Shown here piece by piece: positions 1 through 6,219 of a stretch of 6,279 nucleotides of DNA. Origin of the DNA: Clostridiales bacterium (GTDB lineage: Bacteria > Bacillota > Clostridia > Oscillospirales > Oscillospiraceae); NCBI GenBank assembly GCA_019415645.1, contig DXYV01000076.1, positions 1-6,279 of the forward strand, written 5' to 3'. The translations under genes and the position numbers were made by a program. The notes under the pieces were generated by a model. It saw only the letters and a list, made by a program, of their open reading frames with translations, was not told the DNA's origin and did no database searches. Positions within the stretch are counted from its first letter, which is position 1. The number at the start of each line of letters is the position of its first letter.

Positions 1-2
1 CG

Positions 3-1364
3 AAGAGCTTGATTGAGATGCTGGAGTCCTCTTATGATGGGATATGGATTACGGATGGGAACGGCAGGATTCTCTTTGCCAACTCCGCCAATGCGTCTTT
101 ACTGGGGGTGACCAAAGAGGACCTGATGGGAAAGAGCACGGAGGAGCTGCTGGAGAAAAAGATCTTTTCCGACTCTGTGTGCCTTGAGGCCATTGAGCAG
201 AAGCGGCAGACCTCTAAGGTTTGCTACAACTATAATACGCAGCTGACGGTCCTGGCCACGGCCACGCCGATCTTCGGTGAAAATGGGGAAGTGCGCTACA
301 TATTCAACAATGTGCGGGATATCACATCTCTGAACAATATGCAGGCCAGCCTCCGGGATAAAGAAGAAATTATACGCAGGCAAAACAAGCAGCTGGAAGA
401 TATGAAGATCCGTTTGGGCGTTGGGACCATTATTGCAAATAGCGAGTCGTTCCGAAAGGTCGTTGAACTCGCCCAGCGTGTAGCGACCTTTGACGGCGCC
501 ACGGTCCTGATCCTTGGGGAGTCCGGAACGGGCAAGGAGCTGGTGTCCGAGCTTCTGGTCAACAATAGTCCCAGAAAGGATATGCCATATCTCCAGGTCA
601 ACTGCGGGGCCATTCCGGAGAATCTGATCGAGTCCGAGCTGTTCGGGTATGAGAAGGGCGCATTCACCGGGGCGGACAACAGGGGACACAAGGGCCTCTT
701 CGAGGCGGCGAACGGCGGCACGGTCTTTCTGGATGAGATCGGCGATCTTCCGCTGCACATGCAGGTGAAGCTGCTGCGGGTGCTCCAGCAGCGGAAGGTC
801 ACCCGCGTGGGGGGCACCGAGCCCATCGATATCAACGTCCGGGTCATCGCGGCCACCAACAAGAATCTGGAGCAGATGGTTCGGGAGGGACAATTCCGGG
901 AGGATCTGTACTACCGTCTGAATGTGGTCAGTGTCCAGATTCCGCCCCTGCGGGAGCGGAAGGAGGACATCGTACCGCTGCTCAACCACTTTCTGACGGT
1001 GGTGAATCAGAAGTATCACACCCAGAAGACGATTTTCTCCGACACCATCGACGCTTTTGAAAACTATCCCTGGCCTGGTAACGTCCGGGAGCTGGAAAAT
1101 GTGCTGGAGAACCTGGTGATCACCACTCCGGGAGATGAGATTCGGCGGGAAAATCTTCCCAAGAAATTCTGGTCGGAGAACGGGGAACCCGCCGCCGTGG
1201 GCATGCGGGAGATCCTACCGCTGAAGGTGACAGTGGAACGGGTGGAGTTGGCTGCTATCCAGCATGCCATCGACCAGTGCGGCTCTGTCCGCAAGGCCGC
1301 TGCGGCTCTGGGAGTGGATCCCTCCACCATTGTCCGCAAGATGCAAGGGCATAAAGAGAAGTAG
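3..1364 (+). CDS. Sigma-54-dependent activator: PAS sensor, AAA+ ATPase, Fis-type HTH (5' end possibly outside window)
   Basis: Bacterial enhancer-binding protein that uses ATP hydrolysis to open sigma-54 RNA polymerase promoters. Residues are counted from the TTG at 9. A PAS domain covers about 5-108, followed by a short charged helical linker (about 112-136) and the AAA+ core (about 140-370). The core has Walker A GESGTGKE at 170-177, the sigma-54-contacting GAFTGA loop at 217-222, Walker B GTVFLDEI at 237-244, the arginine-finger region EDLYYRLN at 298-305 and sensor II WPGNVREL at 355-362. A Fis-type helix-turn-helix lies at about 415-446. All catalytic motifs look intact. There is no response-regulator receiver domain, so control is probably by a ligand or by PAS-mediated assembly. 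The frame is open to the window edge and no Shine-Dalgarno is visible before TTG 9 or ATG 18, so the true start may lie upstream. The likely target is the sigma-54 promoter just downstream, but the DNA-binding specificity is inferred only from proximity. Confidence 0.95.
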   Translation, partial: KSLIEMLESSYDGIWITDGNGRILFANSANASLLGVTKEDLMGKSTEELLEKKIFSDSVCLEAIEQKRQTSKVCYNYNTQLTVLATATPIFGENGEVRYIFNNVRDITSLNNMQASLRDKEEIIRRQNKQLEDMKIRLGVGTIIANSESFRKVVELAQRVATFDGATVLILGESGTGKELVSELLVNNSPRKDMPYLQVNCGAIPENLIESELFGYEKGAFTGADNRGHKGLFEAANGGTVFLDEIGDLPLHMQVKLLRVLQQRKVTRVGGTEPIDINVRVIAATNKNLEQMVREGQFREDLYYRLNVVSVQIPPLRERKEDIVPLLNHFLTVVNQKYHTQKTIFSDTIDAFENYPWPGNVRELENVLENLVITTPGDEIRRENLPKKFWSENGEPAAVGMREILPLKVTVERVELAAIQHAIDQCGSVRKAAAALGVDPSTIVRKMQGHKEK

Positions 1365-1406
1365 GAGTGTGACAGGCACCATTCCGGCAGCCTGACACGG
1401 ATGCAG

Positions 1407-1457
1407 CTCCCGGCAGGGGAGCGGCCTGACAGCCGCGCCCCCTGCCGGGAGTTTTTT
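1407..1457 (+). terminator. Rho-independent terminator of the activator gene
   Basis: A perfect 13-bp G+C-rich stem (1407-1419 with 1439-1451) is capped by a second 5-bp stem (GCGGC 1421-1425 with GCCGC 1432-1436, loop CTGACA) and followed immediately by six T at 1452-1457. It lies 42 bases after the activator stop codon. It separates the activator transcript from the enzyme operon, so the operon needs its own promoter. Confidence 0.95.
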
Positions 1458-1483
1458 CAGCCGAAAGGAGGGGGGCGGGAAAA

Positions 1484-1525
1484 GCGTACGCAAATCAGCA
1501 ACGGATATGAAAATGCGCATACGCA
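1484..1525 (+). repeat. Direct repeat GC(G/A)TACGCA, candidate upstream activator sites
   Basis: GCGTACGCA at 1484-1492 recurs as GCATACGCA at 1517-1525 (8 of 9 identical), offset by 33 bases or about three helical turns. The first copy contains the 8-bp palindrome GCGTACGC. The second sits in the hyphenated palindrome TGCG-CATA-CGCA (1514-1525). They lie about 180-215 bases before the predicted transcription start, within the usual range for sigma-54 enhancer sites. The repeats are seen directly; the role as activator sites is inferred. Confidence 0.4.
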
Positions 1526-1591
1526 CACAAGGGCAAGAAGGGAGTACATCTGGCTAAAACGGTTTGACGAAAGCCAAAAGCTCACGATTTG

Positions 1592-1611
1592 TTTTGTCTG
1601 AACGCACAAAA
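1592..1611. promoter_or_regulatory. Hyphenated inverted repeat, candidate enhancer-binding site
   Basis: TTTTGT (1592-1597) and ACAAAA (1606-1611) form perfect 6-bp inverted arms around an 8-base spacer. The centre is about 98 bases upstream of the predicted start of the enzyme operon transcript, a typical position for a dimer of a Fis-type HTH activator. There is no T-run, so a terminator is unlikely. A short A/T-rich dyad can arise by chance, so the assignment is tentative. Confidence 0.35.
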
Positions 1612-1613
1612 AG

Positions 1614-1654
1614 AAAACGCGGGTATTTGGCATTTGTCCAAAAAAAACGCCGGT
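1614..1654 (+). repeat. Direct repeat AAAACGC(G/C)GGT upstream of the -24 element
   Basis: AAAACGCGGGT at 1614-1624 and AAAACGCCGGT at 1644-1654 match at 10 of 11 positions with a 30-base offset. Each copy is followed by a short dyad with a 7-base spacer: TTTGG/CCAAA at 1626-1642 and TCTGT/ACAGA at 1655-1671. An eight-A run (1640-1647) lies between the dyads. The arrangement looks like a duplicated regulatory unit, but its function is not shown. Confidence 0.35.
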
Positions 1655-1673
1655 TCTGTGATATGGACAGATG

Positions 1674-1689
1674 TGGCACGTGTTTTGCT
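1674..1689 (+). promoter_or_regulatory. Sigma-54 (-24/-12) promoter of the enzyme operon
   Basis: TGGCAC (1674-1679), a 5-base spacer and TTGCT (1685-1689) match the RpoN consensus TGGCAC-N5-TTGCW at every defined position. The invariant GG (1675-1676) and GC (1687-1688) are separated by the required 10 bases. Transcription should begin about 12 bases after the GC, near 1700, giving a leader of about 30 bases before the aldolase ATG at 1731. The promoter lies directly between a sigma-54 activator gene and the enzyme genes, which strongly supports it. Confidence 0.93.
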
Positions 1690-1718
1690 ATATTAAACGG
1701 CAGAAAATTCTGAATCAA

Positions 1719-1723
1719 AGGGA
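1719..1723 (+). promoter_or_regulatory. Ribosome binding site that fixes the aldolase start
   Basis: AGGGA lies 7 bases before ATG 1731. The reading frame stays open to an ATG at 1671, but that codon lies within the promoter region upstream of the expected transcript start near 1700, so it cannot be used from this promoter. The family N-terminus (MRENLLKKKI) also begins at 1731. Confidence 0.8.
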
Positions 1724-1730
1724 TGTTGTT

Positions 1731-2495
1731 ATGCGCGAAAATCTTTTGAAAAAGAAGATCCAAAATGGGGAAAGTGCCATCGGCACCTTTGTGAAGCTGA
1801 CGGACCCTGCGGTTCCGGAGCTGCTGGCCCTGGCGGGGTTCGACTTCTTCGTACTGGATACAGAGCATGTGGCGGTGGACCGGGAACAGCTGACCAACAT
1901 CGTCCGGGCAGCGGACGCGGCCGGCATCACGCCCATTGTGCGGGTTCGGGAGAACCAGCAGGTGGAGATCCTGCAGAACCTGGACCTGGGATATGCGGGC
2001 GTGCAGGTGCCCAATGTGGATACCCCGGAGCAGGCCCGGAACCTGGTGTCCTATGTGAAGTATACCCCCCTGGGCGTGCGGGGCCTGTCCCCCAGCGTGC
2101 GGGCTTGTGACTACGGCACCTGCGGCGTGCAGGAGTATATCGACACCGCCAATGCCAACACGATGATCGTCTCCCACTGTGAGAGCAAGACCTGTGTGGA
2201 GAATCTGGACGAGGTCCTGAAGGTGGACGGCATCGATGTCATCTTCATCGGACCCATGGACCTGTCCCAGTCCTACGGTGTACCCGGCAAGACCACGGAC
2301 CCGGAGGTGAAGGCGGCCATCGACACCATCACCGCCAAGACGCTGGCAGCCGGCAAGGCAGTGGGCACCACGGCGGCTTCCGCCGAGGCGGCCAAGGCGT
2401 TGATCGCCAAGGGCGTGCAGTACATCCTGCTCTCCTCTGACGAAGGGATCATCGTCAAGTGGGGCAAGGAGACCATCAGCCGGATCCGCGGCTGA
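1731..2495 (+). CDS. HpcH/HpaI-family class II 2-keto-acid aldolase
   Basis: A 254-residue cytoplasmic metal-dependent aldolase of the HpcH/HpaI/GarL (phosphoenolpyruvate/pyruvate domain) family. Members cleave 4-hydroxy-2-keto acids, and some 2-keto-3-deoxy sugar acids, to pyruvate and an aldehyde without prior phosphorylation. The expected active-site set is present: His46 in LDTEHV, Arg71 in PIVRV, and metal ligands Glu151 and Asp177 (IGPMDLS). The spacings (25 residues His-Arg, 26 residues Glu-Asp) match those of E. coli HpaI. The usual Gln two residues before the metal Glu appears to be His149 (SHCES). Length is normal. This is the first gene of the sigma-54 operon, 18 bases before the dehydrogenase gene. 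The aldehyde specificity (heptenedioate, glucarate, rhamnonate or other) cannot be read from sequence, so no gene symbol is given. Confidence 0.92.
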   Translation: MRENLLKKKIQNGESAIGTFVKLTDPAVPELLALAGFDFFVLDTEHVAVDREQLTNIVRAADAAGITPIVRVRENQQVEILQNLDLGYAGVQVPNVDTPEQARNLVSYVKYTPLGVRGLSPSVRACDYGTCGVQEYIDTANANTMIVSHCESKTCVENLDEVLKVDGIDVIFIGPMDLSQSYGVPGKTTDPEVKAAIDTITAKTLAAGKAVGTTAASAEAAKALIAKGVQYILLSSDEGIIVKWGKETISRIRG

Positions 2496-2513
2496 GAAGG
2501 AGCGTACATAAAC

Positions 2514-3467
2514 ATGGAAAAGGTATTTCTGACCGAGCATATCCACCCGGATGCGGTGGCGTATCTCCGGGAGAATTTCGAGGTCGTGCAGGGCACTTCC
2601 ACGGAGAGCGGCGAGATCATCCGGCAGGCGCAGGGCTGCTCCGCGATCCTGATCCGCTCGGCGAAGATCACGGCGGAGATCATGGACGCCATCCCGACGT
2701 TGAAGGTAGTCGCCAAGCACGGCATGGGCGTGGACAATATCGCGGTGGATCACGCCACGGAAAAGGGGATCCTGGTGGTCAACGCCCCCTACTCCAACCT
2801 GAACGCCGTGGCGGAGCATATCGTGATGCTGCTGCTGGCACTGTCCAAGCGGACGGTGCAGATGGATCAGCTGACCCGGGCCGGCCAGTTCAAAGAGCGC
2901 AACACCTACAAGACCATCGAGCTGAAGGGCGCCACGGTGGGCATCATCGGCATGGGCAAGATCTCCCGGCTGGTGGTGAAGAAGCTCTCCGGCTTTGAGA
3001 TGAACATTCTGGCCACGGATCCCTATGTGAAGCAGGCGGATGTCGAGGGACTGGGGATCACCATGGCGACGCCGGAGGAGCTGTATGCAAAGTCCGATTT
3101 CGTCATCGTCCACACCTCTCTGTTCCCCTCTACCTTCCATCTGGTGGGTGCGGAGCAGTTCAAGGCTATGAAGAACACCGCCTTCATCATCAACGCCGCC
3201 CGGGGTGCCGTGATCGACGAGGCCGCCATGATCGAGGCCCTGAAGTCCGGCGAGATCGCCGGGGCTGGCCTGGATGTGTTTGAGCAGGAGCCGCCGGCTG
3301 ATGACAATCCGCTCTTCTCCATGGAGAATGTGATCGTCTCTCCCCACAATGCGGCACTCAGCGACGGGGCGCTTCGGGCTATGGCTATGGACAGCGCCCA
3401 GGGGATCACTGAGTATCTCACCGGCAAACCGGTCACCTATCCCGTCAACAAGGAAGTATTGAAATAA
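2514..3467 (+). CDS. D-isomer-specific 2-hydroxyacid dehydrogenase (SerA/GhrB-like)
   Basis: A 317-residue NAD(P)-dependent enzyme interconverting a 2-keto acid and a D-2-hydroxy acid, predicted cytoplasmic. The substrate-binding lobe includes KHGMGVDNI (about 68-76). The Rossmann region has GMGKIS at 146-151, where the third Gly of GxGxxG is Ser151, and Asp169 after the second strand, which favours NAD. The catalytic triad is intact: Arg230 in NAARG, Glu259 in DVFEQEP and His278 in SPHNA. Length is normal for the short form; there is no C-terminal ACT domain, so it is not a regulated long-form SerA. AAGGAG at 2497-2502 lies 11 bases before the ATG. In this operon it may reduce the 2-keto acid released by the aldolase or oxidise a hydroxy-acid substrate; the direction and substrate are unknown. 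Confidence 0.93.
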   Translation: MEKVFLTEHIHPDAVAYLRENFEVVQGTSTESGEIIRQAQGCSAILIRSAKITAEIMDAIPTLKVVAKHGMGVDNIAVDHATEKGILVVNAPYSNLNAVAEHIVMLLLALSKRTVQMDQLTRAGQFKERNTYKTIELKGATVGIIGMGKISRLVVKKLSGFEMNILATDPYVKQADVEGLGITMATPEELYAKSDFVIVHTSLFPSTFHLVGAEQFKAMKNTAFIINAARGAVIDEAAMIEALKSGEIAGAGLDVFEQEPPADDNPLFSMENVIVSPHNAALSDGALRAMAMDSAQGITEYLTGKPVTYPVNKEVLK

Positions 3468-3502
3468 TTGCATTCAAATCAAGGAAAAAGGAGTGGACGC
3501 AA

Positions 3503-4363
3503 ATGTCTTACACAACTGTATACCGCTTTCAGGACCTGAACGGCTATGAGAGCGTGATCTCCAAGGCCAACTCGGATATGACCTATGAGGGATTCGGCCG
3601 AATCCTTCTCAACCCCGGCCAGACGCTGGAGTACAAGGTCACCGGTGAGGAGCAGGCCATCGTGCTGCAGCAGGGCGACATGACCTGCTGGGTGGAGTAT
3701 GAGGGCGTGACCGTTGTGGACGGCGCCAAGGGCCAGCGCGGCAATGTCTATGACGATCTGCCCACCGCCCTGTATGTGCCGCCCAAAGCCACAGTGAAGC
3801 TGTACAGCGAGAAGGGCATGGAGGCGAGAGTCTTCACCGCCTATTGTGAGGAGGGCAATGCCCCCTATTTCTGCCCGCCTGAAAATATTGAAGAGGGAGA
3901 ACCCGGCGAGTACATCTACAAGCGGAAGTACCGCTTCATCTTCGGCCAGCCCGGCAAGCACAACGACCACATCACCAAGCTGCTGATCGTGGGCGAGACC
4001 GTGTCCGTGCCCGGCGGCTGGATCGGATTCCCGGCGCACCGGCACGACTACGAGCGCCCCGGCAAGGAGTGCGTGCTGGATGAGATCTTCTCCTTCCAGA
4101 TGACCTCCACCGAGGATGGCCCCGGCCGCGGCGGCGTTATGCAGCACGGCTATGACCTGACGGACGAGAATAAGAAGATCTGGGACGAGGTCAACGTGAT
4201 CGAAGAGAACAACACCGCTGTCGCGCTGCCCACCGGCTACCATACCACGGTGGCGCTGCCCGGCACCCGTGCGTATCTGCTGTGGGGCCTGGCCGGCGAT
4301 ACGAAGAAGTACAAGGTCCAGTTTGACGAGCGGTATTCCTGGCTTGAGGGCTGCTTATATTGA
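3503..4363 (+). CDS. iolB: IolB/KduI-family isomerase (5-deoxy-glucuronate isomerase-like)
   Basis: A 286-residue bicupin-type protein of the family joining IolB (5-deoxy-D-glucuronate to 2-deoxy-5-keto-D-gluconate, inositol pathway) and KduI (5-keto-4-deoxyuronate isomerase). The family core is clear: RKYRFIFG at 141-148, LIVGE at 161-165, and GGWIGFPAHRHDYERPGKE at 171-189. Predicted metal ligands are His179, His181, Glu194 (LDEIF) and His247 (PTGYH). It is slightly longer than the roughly 270-residue Bacillus IolB. AAGGAG (3488-3493) lies 9 bases before the ATG. The symbol is a family-level assignment: no other inositol genes are in view, so the real substrate may be a different deoxyuronate. 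No signal peptide is seen, so it is predicted cytoplasmic. Confidence 0.85.
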   Translation: MSYTTVYRFQDLNGYESVISKANSDMTYEGFGRILLNPGQTLEYKVTGEEQAIVLQQGDMTCWVEYEGVTVVDGAKGQRGNVYDDLPTALYVPPKATVKLYSEKGMEARVFTAYCEEGNAPYFCPPENIEEGEPGEYIYKRKYRFIFGQPGKHNDHITKLLIVGETVSVPGGWIGFPAHRHDYERPGKECVLDEIFSFQMTSTEDGPGRGGVMQHGYDLTDENKKIWDEVNVIEENNTAVALPTGYHTTVALPGTRAYLLWGLAGDTKKYKVQFDERYSWLEGCLY

Positions 4364-4384
4364 GGAACTGAGAAAGGTAGTAGG

Positions 4385-5182
4385 ATGAATCTCGCAGAGG
4401 AAATCCGCAGGACACAAGTGTCACAGGGAGAGCTGATGATCTGCTGGCTAGGGCAGGCGGGCTATCTTTTAAAAGATGGACACGGCTGCACATTGGCTGT
4501 GGATCCTTACCTGACGAACTGCGGTGAACGGATCCGCGGCTTCAAGCGGCTCTCGCCGATGCTGCTGCCGGCGGAGGATTTTGCGCCTGATTACTATGTG
4601 ATTACGCACACCCACTTCGATCATCTGGACTACGACGCGATCCCCGTAGTGAAAGAGCGGTCGCCGAAGACACAGTTTTTCGGCCCCACCAGCTGCCTGG
4701 ATGTGCTGGCAGAAATGGGAGTGGAGAAGAGCCGCTGCCACCGATTGGATCGGGGGATGCGCTATGGGGACCGGCGGGTGCTGGTGGAGGCGGCCACCGC
4801 TGACCACGGCACCATGGCGCCGGACGCCATCGGGGTTTTGCTGGAGATGGGTGGGCACCGGCTCTATTTCTCCGGAGATACAGCCTTCCACGAGGAGCTG
4901 TTCTGCGGGGTGGCGAAATTCCAGCCGGAGATCGTGTTCATGTCCGTCAACGGGAAGTTCGGCAACATGAATGCGGAGGAGGGCGCCAGAGCGGCGGAGC
5001 TGACGGGCGCCCGGTATGCGGTGCCGTGTCACTGCTGGACCTTTGCGGAACACGGGGGAGATCCCGGCTTGTTCTGTGAATGCCTGCGGGGCGGGCGCTG
5101 CGTTCCGGTCTGCTTCCGGCAGGGAGAAGCCCGGACATTGGACTGCAAAAGACTATTTCAGCAAATGGAGGAATCGGCTTAA
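4385..5182 (+). CDS. UlaG-like metallo-beta-lactamase-fold hydrolase (sugar lactonase candidate)
   Basis: A 265-residue metallo-beta-lactamase-fold hydrolase, predicted cytoplasmic. It has the opening strand ICWLGQAGYLLK (19-30), DPYLTN (40-45), the metal motif HTHFDH (75-80), the bridging Asp165 in FSGDT, and His216 in VPCHCW. VNGKFGNMNAEEGA (188-201) and FFGPTSCLD (98-106) resemble the UlaG branch, whose founding member opens L-ascorbate-6-phosphate lactone. It is much shorter than E. coli UlaG (about 354 residues), so the substrate probably differs. GAAAGG (4372-4377) is 7 bases before the ATG. Its stop overlaps the next start by one base (TAATG), implying coupled translation. Lactone opening would suit a sugar-acid pathway but is inferred. 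Other hydrolase activities are possible in this fold. Confidence 0.85.
   Translation: MNLAEEIRRTQVSQGELMICWLGQAGYLLKDGHGCTLAVDPYLTNCGERIRGFKRLSPMLLPAEDFAPDYYVITHTHFDHLDYDAIPVVKERSPKTQFFGPTSCLDVLAEMGVEKSRCHRLDRGMRYGDRRVLVEAATADHGTMAPDAIGVLLEMGGHRLYFSGDTAFHEELFCGVAKFQPEIVFMSVNGKFGNMNAEEGARAAELTGARYAVPCHCWTFAEHGGDPGLFCECLRGGRCVPVCFRQGEARTLDCKRLFQQMEESA
5167..5171 (+). promoter_or_regulatory. Ribosome binding site that fixes the dehydrogenase start
   Basis: GGAGG lies 10 bases before ATG 5182, inside the end of the upstream hydrolase gene. The frame is open back to an ATG at 5080, but that would add 34 residues unlike the family, overlap the previous gene by about 100 bases and ignore this site. 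MKAIRF from 5182 is the normal beginning for this family. Confidence 0.8.
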
Positions 5183-6219
5183 TGAAAGCAATTCGTTTTA
5201 TGGAGCCGGAGGTCATCGAGTATTCTGCGGTGGCAACGCCCGAGCCGAAGGACAATGAGGTGCTGGCGCAGATCGCGTACGCAGGCTTCTGCGCCACGGA
5301 TATCGAGCTGCTGACCGGCGACATGATCCACATCAAAAACGGCTTTACCAAGTATCCCATCATTCCGGGGCATGAGTGGAGCGGTACCATCGTGGCTGTG
5401 GGCAGGGACGTTCGGGACCTCAAGGTCGGCGACCGCATCACCTCTGACGTGAGCCTGGGGTGCGGCGAGTGCGACGAGTGCCGGAAGGGTCACTACAACC
5501 TGTGCCCCAACCGGGAGGTGGTCGGCTCCTACCGGAACCGGCAGGGCGTCTTTGCCGAGTATGTGGCGGTGCCCCAGCGGCATGTGTACAAGATCCCTGA
5601 GAACGTGTCCATGGAGGAGGCGGCCCTGGCAGAGCCGGCGGCCACCGCCATGTACGCGGTGAGCAAGGCCAAGATTCCCGCCGGGGCGGAGGTGCTGGTG
5701 ATCGGCGACGGCCCCATCGGACAGCTGGCGGCACAGCTTGCGAACATCGCCGGTGCCAGCAAGGTCATCATGGCCGGCAGCTGGGATGAGAAGCTGGCCA
5801 TCGCCCGCTCCTGCGGCATTCAGGAGACCATCAACTACCACAAGGAGGATGTGGTCCAACGGGCGCAGGAGCTGACGGAGGGCGGTCCGGAGATCGTGAT
5901 CGAGACCTCCGGCAGCAACGCTGCGCTGGATATGGCCGTGCGGGCGCTCAAGCCCACGGGCCGGATCGTGGCGGTGAGCTGGTACAGCGGCCCCTCTGTC
6001 GCCGTGGCGATGAATACCGTCATCGTGAAGGACGCAGAGCTGGTGGGTTCCCTGGCAAGCCCCAACTCCTTTGGACCGGTCCTGCGCTATATGGCGGAGG
6101 GCAAGCTGAAGGTGAAGCCCCTCATCACCCATGTCAAGCCCCTGTCCGAGCTTGCTGATGTGGTGCAGATGATCCGAGAGAAAAAGGAGATGCGGATCAA
6201 GGTTTTGCTGAAGCCGTAA
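5182..6219 (+). CDS. Zinc-dependent medium-chain alcohol/polyol dehydrogenase
   Basis: A 345-residue cytoplasmic zinc-dependent dehydrogenase of the sorbitol/threonine dehydrogenase type, which interconverts a secondary alcohol and ketone (or an alcohol and aldehyde) with NAD(P). Catalytic zinc residues are Cys37 (GFCATD), His64-Glu65 (PGHEWSG) and Glu151 (LAEPAATA). The structural zinc site is Cys94, Cys97, Cys100 and Cys108 in the usual Cx2Cx2Cx7C spacing. The Rossmann motif is GDGPIG at 175-180. The end of the second nucleotide-binding strand reads MAGSWDEK (197-204) without an obvious acidic cofactor residue, so NAD versus NADP is unclear. Length is typical. It overlaps the hydrolase stop by one base. 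In the operon it probably oxidises the incoming sugar alcohol or sugar acid, or reduces a keto intermediate or product aldehyde. The substrate is unknown. Confidence 0.93.
   Translation: MKAIRFMEPEVIEYSAVATPEPKDNEVLAQIAYAGFCATDIELLTGDMIHIKNGFTKYPIIPGHEWSGTIVAVGRDVRDLKVGDRITSDVSLGCGECDECRKGHYNLCPNREVVGSYRNRQGVFAEYVAVPQRHVYKIPENVSMEEAALAEPAATAMYAVSKAKIPAGAEVLVIGDGPIGQLAAQLANIAGASKVIMAGSWDEKLAIARSCGIQETINYHKEDVVQRAQELTEGGPEIVIETSGSNAALDMAVRALKPTGRIVAVSWYSGPSVAVAMNTVIVKDAELVGSLASPNSFGPVLRYMAEGKLKVKPLITHVKPLSELADVVQMIREKKEMRIKVLLKP

Noticed and set aside
1401..1601. A 66-codon + strand open frame in the intergenic region
   Set aside because: It starts inside the terminator region, has no Shine-Dalgarno before its ATG, overlaps candidate regulatory repeats and resembles no known protein.
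1634..1664. Possible sigma-70-type promoter (TTGTCC followed by TGATAT)
   Set aside because: The -35 and -10 matches are weak and the spacing is about 19 bases, while a perfect sigma-54 promoter lies immediately downstream.
1671..1730. A 20-residue N-terminal extension of the aldolase from ATG 1671
   Set aside because: That ATG overlaps the sigma-54 promoter region and precedes the expected transcript start. The Shine-Dalgarno and family N-terminus both support 1731.
1554..3473. A 639-codon open frame on the - strand antisense to the aldolase and hydroxyacid dehydrogenase genes
   Set aside because: It mirrors G+C-rich codon use of two well-supported + strand enzymes, spans the promoter region, and its translation is low-complexity and His/Leu/Gly/Asp-rich with no recognisable domain.
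5080..5181. A 34-residue N-terminal extension of the zinc dehydrogenase
   Set aside because: It overlaps the hydrolase gene by about 100 bases in another frame. MKAIRF at 5182, with GGAGG 10 bases upstream, is the normal family start.
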